Assembly (NCBI GenBank): GCA_045110575.1
Contig: JBGCGF010000052.1
Coordinates: 62,001-126,000 of the forward strand
DNA: 64,000 nucleotides
From: CALDTK01 sp045110575
Lineage (GTDB): Bacteria > Bacteroidota > Bacteroidia > Chitinophagales > Saprospiraceae
Direction of reading: 5' to 3'
The position numbers and the translations under genes were made by a program. The notes beneath the pieces were generated by a model. The model did not search any database. It saw only the letters and a list, made by a program, of their open reading frames with translations, and was not told the DNA's origin. This document shows positions 52,108 through 63,400 of this stretch, piece by piece (positions within the stretch are counted from its first letter, which is position 1; the number at the start of each line of letters is the position of its first letter).

Positions 52108-52455
52108 TCGAGGTGGAAAGTACTCATATCGGACTGATAATTTAGAAGGATGTGACACAAAATGGTCACGACTGATCATGATTTCAAGTAAACGTTGAAA
52201 TCTTTTAATTTTTAGAGAAAGCAAACGAAAATGGGCGCAAATGCTAGGGTTTAATAGGATATAGTGTAGATTTTACACTAACTGAGTAATTTTAGAAATC
52301 CATACTTACGGTAAAATTCATATCGATACAGCGGATTTTATTTCGTTAAAGTTGTAGGAACCGTGCTATTAATGCACTTTAGCGTAACGTGTAGGGGCTG
52401 AATTCACTCTGATTCACTGCCCGAGCGACTATTTTTTCAAAACAATTTCACTTTT
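52108..52455. other. Divergent intergenic region protease / susC
   Basis: No gene is seen in these 348 bp. A palindrome TAGTGTAGATTTTACACTA (arms 52262-52268 and 52274-52280) lies about 180 bp upstream of susC and could bind a regulator. The region just before susC has TATTTTTTC, a poor match to the -7 box. No SusR, ECF sigma/anti-sigma or hybrid two-component gene is adjacent. Confidence 0.45.
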
Positions 52456-55434
52456 ATGAAGCAAACAGTACATGCTTTTAGTCGCCTTTTTTGGGTGTGC
52501 TTATTGATGCTCGGAAGTGCAAGCCTTGCGCTTGCTCAGACAGCTATCAGTGGTACCCTCACAGATGGTGATAATGGCGAACCCCTAATCGGGGCAAACG
52601 TCCTAGTTGTTGGAACCGATGTCGGTACCGCAACAGATTTCGATGGTAAATATGAATTGAGTGTACCAGCTGGTGCAACTCAGATTCGAATTTCCTATGC
52701 AGGATACTCTACTCAGGTAGTTAGTGTTGAAGCTGGTCGATCTACTTATGACATGACTATGTCTGCAGGAGAACTGCTTGACGAGGTTGTGGTAATTGGT
52801 TACGGTTCTGTCCGAAAGGAAGATCTAACCGGAGCAATAGCGAGTGTTGGCGAGCGTGACTTTCAGGCTGGTGTAATAACTAGTCCAGAGCAGCTTATTC
52901 AAGGTCGAGTAGCTGGTGTTCAAATTACTGAAAGTAGTGGTGAGCCTGGTGCAGGTGTCAACGTTCGTATTCGTGGTACTTCTTCAGTAAGAGGTGGTAA
53001 CAACCCACTTTATGTTGTTGATGGTGTGCCGTTGGCAGGAGCAGAAACTGTTAGAGGTGGAGACGCTGGAGTGGGAAACACTTCAGCTCGAAATCCGCTA
53101 GCATTCATCAACCCAAATGATATTGAGTCTATTAGCGTTTTGAAGGACGCTTCAGCTGCTGCGATTTATGGTTCAAGGGGTGCGAACGGTGTAGTTATCG
53201 TTAAAACCAAGAGCGGTAAGGGAGGGGCTAGTAAGGTTCAGTTCAATACGTCAGTTGGTATTTCTAACCCTGCGAACAAACTCGATCTTCTTAGTGGAAG
53301 TGACTACGTTGCTGCGGCTATTGCCGCTGGAGCGGATCCTGCGGAAGCAGATCGTGGAGCTGATACAGATTGGCAAGATGAAATTTTCCGCACAGGTGTT
53401 GCTCAAAACTATGGCCTCAGCTTTGGGGGTGGAGAAGAGAATAGCAACTACCGCTTTTCTGCATCTTACCTCGATCAAGAAGGTATCGTTGAGAACTCTT
53501 CACTTGAGCGCTTTACTGGTCGTCTAGCGGCATACCAAAGCGTACTTGATGGTCTAGTCGACTTTAATGTCACTTTGACAGGTTCAAGAGTAAATGACGA
53601 ATTCGCACCAATATCAAATGATGCTGGAGCTGAAGGTGATCTTCTAGGTGGCGCTCTACAGGCAAACCCTACTTCACCTGTCTTTGAAGATGAAGCAGCA
53701 GGCATTTTCCGTCAAGCTCAGGATTTCCGTAACCCAAGAGCTCTTCTAGCTTATATCGATGACCGAGCAGCATCAAATCGTTTGCTTGCGAACGTATCTG
53801 CTGGTGTGAACATCACGGAAGGTCTTCGATTCCAAAGTACTTTTGGTTACGACTACTCTAGCGGTACTCGTTTGACTTCACGGGATCGTCGTCTTTTTGT
53901 CGGTGGAGGAGAAGAGATTAACGGTATTCAAGTATTCCCGGGTGCAAACAGCATTGCTAATACTACGAACAACAACCGTCTTTGGGAGAACACATTAAAC
54001 TATAGCACTAAAGTCGGAGACGATCCATTAAGTGTATTGGTTGGATACGGATATCAGCGTTTTGACAACAGTTTCAATAATGTAACGAACTCTTTCTCAT
54101 CGCTTCCTTTCGGAGAGCCTGGCTACAATGACATTGATGCTGTTGAAAGCCCAGAGCGAATCGGTGGCTTTTCTGAGCGATTTGTAGATGAGCTTCAATC
54201 TTATTTCGCACGAGCTACTTATACTATCAACGACAAGTATCTCCTGACTGGTACTATCCGTCGTGACGGATCATCAAAGTTTGGTGCTAACAACCGCTAC
54301 GGAACTTTCCCAAGTGTTTCTGTTGGTTGGCGCTTGGCTGAGGAAGATTTTATTCCTGATGTATTTTACGACTTGAAGCTACGTGTAGGTTACGGTATCG
54401 TTGGAAACCAAGAGTTTCCAGGACGTCAGTTCCTTTCAACTAGTAACTTTAACAACCAAGGAGCAGCTGTTCAAGGCAACCTTCCTAATCCGGATCTCCA
54501 GTGGGAGCAAACATCACAGTTTAACGTTGGTCTAGATTATGGCTTCATGGATGGTCGCATTATTGGTTCTTTAGATTACTTTAATAAAGTAACTAGTGAG
54601 CTTCTCTTCTTCCAAGGACAGGCAGCTCCTACACCAGGAGAAGGCCGAACGTTTGTAAACCTTCCAGGTGAGGTTGTAAACTCTGGAGTTGAGTTGAGCG
54701 TTGATTTGAGAGCTATTGAGACTGAAAAGTTCACTTGGCAGACAATATTCACAGGTTCTTACCTTAAGAACGAGCTCCGCAACTTGGATCGTGTTGATTT
54801 CACTGGTGCAATTCGTGGCCAGGGTCTAACAGGAGCATTTGCTCAGCAGATTGAAAGTGGACAGCCATTATTTGCGTTTTATCTACCGACTTTCACTGGA
54901 TTCGATTCAGAGGGACGTAACACGTTTGCGAACAACGGAATACCTAGCTATGTTGGGGATCCTATTCCTGATGTTAACGTGGGTATTGCGAACAACTTCA
55001 CCTACGGTGACTTTGATTTCGGATTCTTCTTACAAGGAGTATTTGGCTTCCAGGTTTACAACAACACTGCTAACGCTCTTTTCTTGAAAGGAAACCTAGC
55101 AACCGGACGTAATACAACTGTAGAGAATGCGGCTGGTCCGGAGGCACGTGAAAATCCAGGTGTTCCTTCAACACGTTTCTTGGAAGACGGTGACTTTGTT
55201 CGTCTTCAGAACATGAACCTCGGATACAACATTCCAATCAAGACTACAAAGTACTTGAGCTCTGCACGAGTGTATGTTACAGGACAAAATCTTGCTTTAT
55301 GGACGAACTACAGCGGATTTGACCCTGAGGTGAATACTGACGCAAACATTAACGGCATTCCTTCATTAGGTATAGACTACACGTCTTACCCACGTGCACG
55401 TACTATTCTTTTCGGCCTTAATCTAGGATTCTAA
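52456..55434 (+). CDS. SusC/RagA-family TonB-linked outer-membrane transporter
   Basis: The 992-residue protein has a signal peptide (cut after LALAQ). A carboxypeptidase-regulatory-like domain follows (about residues 30-110: ISGTLTDGDNGEPLIGANVL ... FDGKYELSVP), then the SusC signature LDEVVVIGYG. A plug (VRIRGTSSVRGGNNPLYVVD) and a 22-strand-type barrel complete it, ending ILFGLNLGF. It imports large solutes together with the SusD lipoprotein encoded 21 bp downstream. No glycoside hydrolase, peptidase or sulfatase lies next to it, so the substrate is not indicated. Confidence 0.95.
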   Translation: MKQTVHAFSRLFWVCLLMLGSASLALAQTAISGTLTDGDNGEPLIGANVLVVGTDVGTATDFDGKYELSVPAGATQIRISYAGYSTQVVSVEAGRSTYDMTMSAGELLDEVVVIGYGSVRKEDLTGAIASVGERDFQAGVITSPEQLIQGRVAGVQITESSGEPGAGVNVRIRGTSSVRGGNNPLYVVDGVPLAGAETVRGGDAGVGNTSARNPLAFINPNDIESISVLKDASAAAIYGSRGANGVVIVKTKSGKGGASKVQFNTSVGISNPANKLDLLSGSDYVAAAIAAGADPAEADRGADTDWQDEIFRTGVAQNYGLSFGGGEENSNYRFSASYLDQEGIVENSSLERFTGRLAAYQSVLDGLVDFNVTLTGSRVNDEFAPISNDAGAEGDLLGGALQANPTSPVFEDEAAGIFRQAQDFRNPRALLAYIDDRAASNRLLANVSAGVNITEGLRFQSTFGYDYSSGTRLTSRDRRLFVGGGEEINGIQVFPGANSIANTTNNNRLWENTLNYSTKVGDDPLSVLVGYGYQRFDNSFNNVTNSFSSLPFGEPGYNDIDAVESPERIGGFSERFVDELQSYFARATYTINDKYLLTGTIRRDGSSKFGANNRYGTFPSVSVGWRLAEEDFIPDVFYDLKLRVGYGIVGNQEFPGRQFLSTSNFNNQGAAVQGNLPNPDLQWEQTSQFNVGLDYGFMDGRIIGSLDYFNKVTSELLFFQGQAAPTPGEGRTFVNLPGEVVNSGVELSVDLRAIETEKFTWQTIFTGSYLKNELRNLDRVDFTGAIRGQGLTGAFAQQIESGQPLFAFYLPTFTGFDSEGRNTFANNGIPSYVGDPIPDVNVGIANNFTYGDFDFGFFLQGVFGFQVYNNTANALFLKGNLATGRNTTVENAAGPEARENPGVPSTRFLEDGDFVRLQNMNLGYNIPIKTTKYLSSARVYVTGQNLALWTNYSGFDPEVNTDANINGIPSLGIDYTSYPRARTILFGLNLGF

Positions 55435-55455
55435 GAATCCGCAACTATTATCATC

Positions 55456-57021
55456 ATGACTAACTTTTCAAAATGGCGTCAGTACGGTATGTTCGGAGCA
55501 ATTGCTTTTGCAACTGTCTTCCAGTCCTGCACTGATTTAGAGCCTGAAGTTTACGGTGACATCGTTACAGAAGCCCCAGGTTCAGAACTTCCTCTCCTGG
55601 AGGATCCTGAAGGAGTTTTGCTAGCGACTTACAACGGTTTACAGACATTTACAGATCAGGCGGGTGCCTTTTCTCTACTTGAGCACACAAGTGACGAGCT
55701 TATCGGACCAACCCGTGGAACGGATTGGTTTGATGCTGGAGCTTGGCAGCAGATGCATGCTCACAACTGGACAGCAAGTAATCCACGAGTAATAGAGACG
55801 TTTACGCGTCTCTCTACTCCGTATTTCAATGCTACACAGGTAATTGCTGCAACATCAGATGCAGATATTATTGCTGAGGCGAAATTTTTGCGTGCTTATT
55901 TCATGGCACACATGGCAGATTTCTATGGCCAAGTTCCTTTCCGTGAGGCTACTGAGGGTATTGGAGTGTTTCCTAAAGTTCTTTCGAGAGCAGAAGCGAT
56001 TGCTTTTGTAATCCAAGATCTTGAAGAAGCAATTCCTGCTTTGCAAGATTTTGATCCTACTGATGCAGGTGCTGTAAATAAGCAAGCTGCTCAAGTTTTC
56101 CTAACGCGTATGTTGCTCAACAAGGCTGTATATTCAGCAGCAAGTCCTGAAGGACCGTATGCACATGCGCCAGCTGATCTTGATCGCGTTGTTTCTCTTA
56201 GTAACGACGTAATTGCTTCAGGTTACTTCCAATTGCAAGCTCCTGGATCTTACTTCCAGATGTTTGGCCCTGACAACACTGCCCAGAGTACTGAGTCTGT
56301 GTTGGCTCTCCAATTTGCAAACGGAGATGGAATTGGTTCAAGTACACAGAACCGTCACCGTATGACAACTCACTACAACCAAGAAATTTCTGGTTGGAAC
56401 GGTTTTACTACTGTTGCTGATTTTTACAATAAGTGGGATCAAGCTGATGAGCGTTTCAGTGCTGAAGGTCTTAACCCTGATGCTGGCCTTCGTGCAGGTT
56501 TCTTGGAGGGACAGCAGTTCGGAAAGGACGCAATGGGTGAAACTGTTGCTTTAACTACTCGTTCAGGACAACCACTAGTGTTCACTGTAGACGTAAGTCT
56601 AGGTTTCTCAAATGAAGCTGCAGGGGTTCGTGTACTGAAGTACTATCCAGATCTTGCAAACATCGAGGATCCAGCAAATGACTACGTTCTTTTGCGCTAC
56701 GCTGAGGTGTTCCTCAACAAAGCAGAAGCACAGTTGCGTAATGGAGACAACGGCGGTGCTTTAGCGACTATCAACGAGTTGCGTGCTAGCCGTGAAGGTG
56801 CAGCTGCTTTGCCATCACTAGACGAACCTAGCCTGCTAGATGAGCGTGGATTTGAGATGTACTGGGAAGGCGTTCGTCGTCTAGATCAGGTACGTTTTGG
56901 AACCTACCTTAGTTCTTACAGTGAGAAGGAATATGAGTCTGACCCACGTGTCTTCTTGTTCCCAATCCCACTTGAGCAAATTGCAGCCAACCCTAACCTC
57001 GTTCAGAACGCAGGTTACTAG
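55456..57021 (+). CDS. RagB/SusD family nutrient-uptake lipoprotein
   Basis: The 521-residue protein has a lipoprotein signal (lipobox FQSC) and the SusD fold. Early helices include DPEGVLLATYNGLQTFTDQA and AEAKFLRAYFMAHMADFYGQ, with VLLRYAEVFLNKAEAQLRNG near the C-terminus and GFEMYWEGVRRLDQVRFGTY. It is the surface-exposed lid of the SusC transporter. A strong terminator lies 29 bp after its stop. Confidence 0.95.
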   Translation: MTNFSKWRQYGMFGAIAFATVFQSCTDLEPEVYGDIVTEAPGSELPLLEDPEGVLLATYNGLQTFTDQAGAFSLLEHTSDELIGPTRGTDWFDAGAWQQMHAHNWTASNPRVIETFTRLSTPYFNATQVIAATSDADIIAEAKFLRAYFMAHMADFYGQVPFREATEGIGVFPKVLSRAEAIAFVIQDLEEAIPALQDFDPTDAGAVNKQAAQVFLTRMLLNKAVYSAASPEGPYAHAPADLDRVVSLSNDVIASGYFQLQAPGSYFQMFGPDNTAQSTESVLALQFANGDGIGSSTQNRHRMTTHYNQEISGWNGFTTVADFYNKWDQADERFSAEGLNPDAGLRAGFLEGQQFGKDAMGETVALTTRSGQPLVFTVDVSLGFSNEAAGVRVLKYYPDLANIEDPANDYVLLRYAEVFLNKAEAQLRNGDNGGALATINELRASREGAAALPSLDEPSLLDERGFEMYWEGVRRLDQVRFGTYLSSYSEKEYESDPRVFLFPIPLEQIAANPNLVQNAGY

Positions 57022-57050
57022 TAGCTAAAGGTTAGTTTTAACCAAAATTA

Positions 57051-57088
57051 AGGGCAGGTACACATCTTCGTGTACCTGTCCTTTTTTT
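57051..57088 (+). terminator. Rho-independent terminator between susD and the VCBS gene
   Basis: AGGGCAGGTACAC and GTGTACCTGTCCT form a 13-bp stem (one G-U) with a 6-nt loop, followed by seven T residues. Only about 20 bp separate its T-run from the ATG of the next gene, so expression of the downstream VCBS genes depends on read-through. Confidence 0.92.
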
Positions 57089-57109
57089 GTTGTGATAAAA
57101 ATAAGGTTC

Positions 57110-60100
57110 ATGACTTTGATTTCTTTTCGTTCGATCACTTTTATTGGTGCAATCTTGACAATACTGGTTGTCTCAAGTTGTGCAAACGATGACCGTCCAA
57201 AAATGGTGGAATCTCGTTTTGAGTTGCTGTCCCCTGATTCAACTGGGATACTGTTTAAGAATCAGTTGGTTGAGGATACCTCTTATACTATTTTTCAATA
57301 TCGTAATTACTATAACGGAGGAGGAGTGGCAATTGGCGACCTTACTGGAAATGGATTTGAAGATGTATTCTTAACGTCTAATACAGGAGAGAACAAGCTT
57401 TATGAAAACCTTGGTAATTTAAAGTTTAAAGATATTACGAGAAAGGCCGGAGTGGCTGGAGCAGCACCATGGTCCACAGGTGTGGTCATTGCAGATGTTA
57501 ATGGAGATCAGTTATTGGACATTTATGTCTGTAATAGTGGCGATGTCTCTGGTTCGAATAAAGAAAATGAACTCTTCGTAAATCAAGGAAATGGTACCTT
57601 TCAAGAGAAGGCTTTGGCGTACGGATTAAATGATGCTGGCTACACTACTCACGCAACTTTTTTTGATTATGATCATGACGGCGATCTTGATGCATATATC
57701 CTTAACAACAGCTTTAGGCCTATTTCTACACTAGGGTTAAGAAACCTTAGATTAAAGCGAGATACGTTAGGCGGAGACAAATTGTACCGGAATGATAACG
57801 GGGTCTTCGTAGATGTAAGTGAGTCTGCAGGTATTTTCGGATCCGTTATAGGATTTGGGTTAGGTGTTACCGTTGGCGACTTAACGGGTGATGGTTGGGA
57901 GGATCTCTATGTCAGTAATGACTTTTACGAACGAGATTATCTGTATGTCAATAACCAAAAAGGAGGTTTCACTGAAGAGTTGACATCTCGCTTAGATGTT
58001 ATTAGCAACTTTAGCATGGGCGCTGATATCGCAGACTTAGATAATGATGGGTATCCCGAAATATTTACAACGGACATGCTGCCAGATTCTGATATTAGAC
58101 TAAAACAAACAACAAAATTTACTACCTATACAGACTATGCTAGACGTGTAGGAAAAGGTTATCATCACCAGGTAATGCGAAACACTTTACAGCATAATAG
58201 GGGTGATGGAACTTATCGAGAAATAGGGCAGATGCTCGGAGTCGCAGCAACGGATTGGAGTTGGGGAGCCCTTATGGTAGATTTAGATAATAATGGATAC
58301 AGAGATTTGTTTATCGCTAACGGTGCGTACAAAGATTTAACAAATCAAGACTTTATTAATTATATGGCATCAGATGAAACCATAGCAGCGGCTAAACTTG
58401 GAAAGGAAATAGATTTTTCAGAATTTGTTAAGATGATTCCTTCTACAAAAATACCAAATCGTGTTTTTGCTAATTCAGGGAATATGTCCCTTGCCGATAG
58501 TTCCTCTTCCTGGGGCTTAGCTTCTCCTTCACACAGTAATGGGGCCGCTTATGCTGACCTTGATCAAGATGGGGATTTAGATCTCGTCATAAATAACCTC
58601 AATGAGCAGGTTAGCATTTATAAGAATCGTACAGTTGAGCACGGTGAGGACCCTGCGATGCGAATGACGTTTTTGGGGAGTGGTAAAAATACGCGCTCAA
58701 TAGGAGCTGCAGTCACTATTTTTGCTGGCGAGCAGAGAATAGCTTATGAGCATTTTCCAGTAAAAGGATTTCAGTCCTCTTCTACATATTTCCCATTGGT
58801 ATCTGTCCCTTCAGGTACGAGTATAGATAGTATTGTAGCAACTGATTCCTATGGTGGTGAAATCAAAATGTATTATTTTTCAGATAATATGTCTGAATTG
58901 TCTTTTGATTTTTCAGAAAAACCATTCGGGAATCAGGCAAGTAATAAGCCTGGTGAGCTCAAGCTGAAAACTGAATGTCAATTGGCAATTAAAGATGTAA
59001 CGCCCTCAATACTGAAAAAACCACTCATTCATACCGAAGATGTCTTTAATGATTATGATCGAGATCGGCTATTGTATGCAATGAATTCACTAAGCGGTCC
59101 AGCAATTGCTTCAGGGAGTCTCAATGGCAGGGAAGATCAATTACTTTTCGTGGGTGGCGCGGCATCTGATGTTGCGAAACTTCTAATTTACTCTAAAGAA
59201 GAGCAACGGTATCTACCGAGTAGGCAAGTAGCATTGCACCAAGATCGAGGCTATGAAGATGTAAGTGCATTGTTCATAGATATAGATAGTGATGGAGACG
59301 AAGATTTGTTAGTAGGTAGTGGTGGTAGTGAATTTATTGGCAACCCAAAAGCTTATATTCTTAGGGTATATGAGCATTATCAGGACCGAGATGGCGGTGT
59401 TGCTTTCCGTAAGCCAAGACGACAAGTGCTTCCAACATTCTATAGATCAGTCGATGCAATAGTAAGTGGTGACTTTAATGGAGATGGGTTTCTTGATTTC
59501 GCAACAGGTGGCAAATTGCATCCTTCAGGATACGGAAGAAACTGCCCGATTGCAATTTATTTAAATGCCGGAGACGGTCGCTTTAGCCTACCTGTTCCTC
59601 CAGAGAAAAGCTTCCTACAAAAAGGTGGTTTAGTCACTGATATGGTGTCTGCAGATACGAATGGTGATGGGAAAGACGAGTTGGTAGTAGTTGGCGAGTA
59701 TATGTCTGTTACCATCTTGAGCTCTTCAGAGAAAGGGGTTTTAGATCAAGAGGAGGTCATCGCTAACTCACAAGGCGTTTGGTCGTCAGTTTATGCTGTT
59801 GACCTCAACGGTGATGGGAAGGATGAAATAGTGGGAGGAAACGTAGGTACAAACACATTCTTTTCATATCCAGGTGCTCCTCCTGTCCATTTGTACTACG
59901 CAGATGTTGACGAGAATGGTAGTGAAGAACATATTTATGCGGTTGGTGAAGATGTAAATAACCTAGTGCCCTTAGCGCTCAAAAGTGAACTAGAGGCTAT
60001 TATTCCGAGTATAAAAAAGAAATTTGTTCGCTATGACGAATATGCTGACAAAACTTTAACTGAAATTTTTGATTCTGAAGTCTTGAATAGTGCTTCGCAC

Positions 60101-60478
60101 CATGTAGCTTCAGAGTTTCGGACATGTTTATTTGAGCGGTCAACTTCGGGTTGGTCTAAACAGGCTTTACCCTGGGAGATACAGAGTAGTCCCATTCGAG
60201 CCATTCACAGCATTGATATTGACCGAGATGGTGATTTGGATTTAATTTTTGGCGGTAATATGCCTGGAGGTACTTCCCGTTTAGGACCATTAGTGGCTTC
60301 ACGTGGAGAGGTTCTAATTAATCACCAAGGAGTATTGTCTAGTAGCCAGACAGTTTGTAATTTAAACCTAGCAGGAACCATAGTAAAGATGCTAACCCTA
60401 GCTCCAGTTGATGGAGAGCCGCTGCTTTTCGTAGGGAGAAACAGCGGTTCTGTTCAATTCTTGGAAGTCGAAGAATAA
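57110..60478 (+). CDS. FG-GAP/VCBS-repeat lipoprotein, ASPIC/UnbV (CRTAC1-like) type, paralogue 1
   Basis: The ATG at 57110 gives 1122 residues; a GTG at 57092 is an alternative that would start 4 nt after the terminator T-run. The signal peptide ends in a lipobox (VVSSC). At least a dozen FG-GAP/VCBS repeats with calcium-binding loops follow, such as GDLTGNGFEDVF, DYDHDGDLDAY, DLDNDGYPEIF, DLDQDGDLDLV and DIDSDGDEDLL. An ASPIC/UnbV-like segment (SIGAAVTIFAGEQRIAYEH) lies near residue 535. A second set of repeats fills the C-terminal half. It is probably a surface beta-propeller protein working with SusCD. It appears more AT-rich than the genes to its left. Confidence 0.88.
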   Translation: MTLISFRSITFIGAILTILVVSSCANDDRPKMVESRFELLSPDSTGILFKNQLVEDTSYTIFQYRNYYNGGGVAIGDLTGNGFEDVFLTSNTGENKLYENLGNLKFKDITRKAGVAGAAPWSTGVVIADVNGDQLLDIYVCNSGDVSGSNKENELFVNQGNGTFQEKALAYGLNDAGYTTHATFFDYDHDGDLDAYILNNSFRPISTLGLRNLRLKRDTLGGDKLYRNDNGVFVDVSESAGIFGSVIGFGLGVTVGDLTGDGWEDLYVSNDFYERDYLYVNNQKGGFTEELTSRLDVISNFSMGADIADLDNDGYPEIFTTDMLPDSDIRLKQTTKFTTYTDYARRVGKGYHHQVMRNTLQHNRGDGTYREIGQMLGVAATDWSWGALMVDLDNNGYRDLFIANGAYKDLTNQDFINYMASDETIAAAKLGKEIDFSEFVKMIPSTKIPNRVFANSGNMSLADSSSSWGLASPSHSNGAAYADLDQDGDLDLVINNLNEQVSIYKNRTVEHGEDPAMRMTFLGSGKNTRSIGAAVTIFAGEQRIAYEHFPVKGFQSSSTYFPLVSVPSGTSIDSIVATDSYGGEIKMYYFSDNMSELSFDFSEKPFGNQASNKPGELKLKTECQLAIKDVTPSILKKPLIHTEDVFNDYDRDRLLYAMNSLSGPAIASGSLNGREDQLLFVGGAASDVAKLLIYSKEEQRYLPSRQVALHQDRGYEDVSALFIDIDSDGDEDLLVGSGGSEFIGNPKAYILRVYEHYQDRDGGVAFRKPRRQVLPTFYRSVDAIVSGDFNGDGFLDFATGGKLHPSGYGRNCPIAIYLNAGDGRFSLPVPPEKSFLQKGGLVTDMVSADTNGDGKDELVVVGEYMSVTILSSSEKGVLDQEEVIANSQGVWSSVYAVDLNGDGKDEIVGGNVGTNTFFSYPGAPPVHLYYADVDENGSEEHIYAVGEDVNNLVPLALKSELEAIIPSIKKKFVRYDEYADKTLTEIFDSEVLNSASHHVASEFRTCLFERSTSGWSKQALPWEIQSSPIRAIHSIDIDRDGDLDLIFGGNMPGGTSRLGPLVASRGEVLINHQGVLSSSQTVCNLNLAGTIVKMLTLAPVDGEPLLFVGRNSGSVQFLEVEE

Positions 60479-60484
60479 CATACT

Positions 60485-63400
60485 ATGTCTACCAGACACT
60501 TTTTTCTTTGGTTCGTTTTAGCTATTTGTTCTTGTACAAATGAGTCTTCGCGTGAGCCCTTAATCTTTGAAGCTCTTCCAACGGAGAGGACAGGGGTGCG
60601 CTTCGAAAATACGTTGAAAGCCAATTTTGAACAGAACATCTTCAATTACATGTACTTCTATAACGGAGCAGGTGTAGGTGTTGGAGACTTTGACGGTGAT
60701 GGGCTTTTAGACCTTTATTTCTCTGGCAATCAGGTTGAAGATGCTGTCTATCTAAATAGAGGTGACTTTAAGTTCGATGACGTAACAACTTCGACAGGTA
60801 TACACACAGACTCTTTATGGTCTACAGGAGTTAGTGTTGTAGATATAAATGCCGACGGTAAATTGGATGTATATGTTAGTGTTGTCAGTCCGCTATCTAC
60901 CGCTCCTCGGAGTCATTCAAGGCTGTACATAAATGAATCCACTTTGGGGAATATTCGTTTCTCTGAACAGTCACAACAATATGGATTAGCCATCAAAGGA
61001 TACGGTACCCAAGCTTTATTCTTTGATGCGACTGCCGATGGGCTGTTGGAAACCTATCTACTTAGACATAGTGTTCACAGTAATGGGACTTTTGGGGCAA
61101 GGGGTCGACTTATTAAGAAAAGGGATAGCCTTGCAGGTGATTTGCTCCTTCAACTTGACAAGGGAGCGTATAAGGATGAGTCTGAGGCATTTAGCATTAC
61201 TAGTTCAGCACTTGGCTACGGCTTGGGCATAGTTTCAGGAGACTTCAATTCTGATGGCTATCTAGATGTTTACATCGCTAATGACTTTCATGAGGATGAC
61301 TACTTATACTTAAACGGTAAAGGGACTCATTTCAAAGAGTCACTAAGGGAGTCTATCTCTCACACCTCGAGGTTCAGCATGGGAGTTGATGCTAGCGATT
61401 TGAATCAGGATGGGTTCCTTGATATCGTTAGTCTAGACATGCTTCCATTCCAGCACGATATTCTTAAAGCTTCTGCGGGGGAAGATCCATTTGATGTATG
61501 GAAGCTTAAGTTGCGAAACGGTTACTGGCCTCAGTACTCTCGGAACATGCTTCAAATGTCAAAAGGTTTGCATCCAGATTTATCGGGGAACCCGATTTTT
61601 TCAGACATTGGAATGCTCTCTGGTATTTCAGCAACTGATTGGAGCTGGTCCGTTCTACTTAAAGATTTTGATCTGGACGGTGATTCAGATGCTTTTATTA
61701 CCAATGGGATTTATGGACGTAGCAACGATATGGATTACATTAATTTTATATCTAACCCTAAGAATCAAGCTAGAATTAAATCAAATAGAATTACTACCGA
61801 AGATCTGGCTTTAGCTGATCAAATGCCCGAGGTTAAATTGAAAAACCAGCTATTTTTGAATAATGGAGATGGGGTATTTCAAGCTCCAGCCTTACTTGGC
61901 GCAGCTGGGTTTTCACATGGTAGCGTCTCAGCAGATCTAGACAACGATGGAGACCTAGATCTCGTTATTTCTGATGTAAATGGTGCCGCACAACTACTTG
62001 AGAATAGATCTATTTCAAAGGGTTCTGGGCCGATGTGGGTTGGAATTGAGTTAGTGCAACAAGGTGGAAACCGTTCAGCAATAGGAGGGAAAATCACTTT
62101 TGTTGATGGCGTTGGTTTATCTAAAGAAATTCAAGCGATTAGGGGCTTTCTCTCGTCATCAGACACTAGGGTAGTCTTTCCGGTAGACCGCCTCTCGTTC
62201 CCAATGAAAATTCAAGTCAATTGGTCTGATCGAACGATGACTGAGCACGATATTGATTCAAGTGCAATCAATAAGTACAACACGATCGTGCAAAACGAAA
62301 GTGATGCAGTCTTATCTGTTGATCAATTTGTAGCTACACCTCCTTTTCGAACGATACCAGCCGAAAATTTTGGGATAACCTTTTCTCATAAAGAGAACAA
62401 CTTTAATGAGTTTAATAGGCAAGCTCTAATCCTGGAGATGACCAGTGAAGAAGGACCAGCGTTAGCAATTGCAGATGTGACAGGAGATGGGCTCGATGAT
62501 TTGTTTTTTGGAGGGGCCAAAGGGCAGGCCGCAGAACTCTGGAGCCAGAAAGCTGATGGTCTATTTTCAAAAGAAGTTCTTAGTTGTTTCGAAGAAGATC
62601 AAATATTTGAAGACGTTGATGCACTATTCTTAGACTACGATAGTGACGGAGATCAGGACTTGCTGGTGCTTTCAGGTGGATCAGAGTATCCTACGAATCA
62701 CATTAACCATTGCCTGCGCTTATATGAGAATAACGAGGCTGTCTTTAATCGTGTTGAGGATAAGCTGCTTGCAGAGACGAGAATTGTTGGCTCTCGTCTG
62801 GTTGTTCTAGATTCAAGTGACGAACCATTAGTAGCAGTATTACCTCGCACCCAAACAGACTTAGCTGCAGTTGCAACACCTGGTTTTGTTTTAAAGGTCA
62901 ATGCGAACCATGAGTTTATAGACGTGACGAATCAGGTTGCGCCATGGTTCAATAAACTTAATATGATCACCGATGCGATCAAGGTTTCTACTCTCGTCGG
63001 AGAGTATTTGATTCTCGCTCGCGATTGGGGACCAGTTACCGCACATCGGATAGTTAATGCAAAAATAGAGGAAGATGGTCTCACTTTAGCATCAAATGGC
63101 TTTTGGCGTAGCCTGACGCCTAAATACAAGACAAATGGCAAACTCGAGAAAATTGTATTGGGCAATTTGGGGCTTAATTCAAAACTCCAACCGTCACTTG
63201 ATGAGCCAATGAAAATGTACGTATCTGACTTTGACCAAAATGGATCTGTCGAACACATTGTAACGGTGAATAGTGGAGGAGAGGAAAGGATTTTTGCAAC
63301 TCGGGATGAGGTGACTAAGCAATTAGTAGCTGTTAGGAAGAACTTCAAGTCCTATACTGATTTTGCGAGGGCGGATTTTAATGACCTAGTTCCTTCAGCC

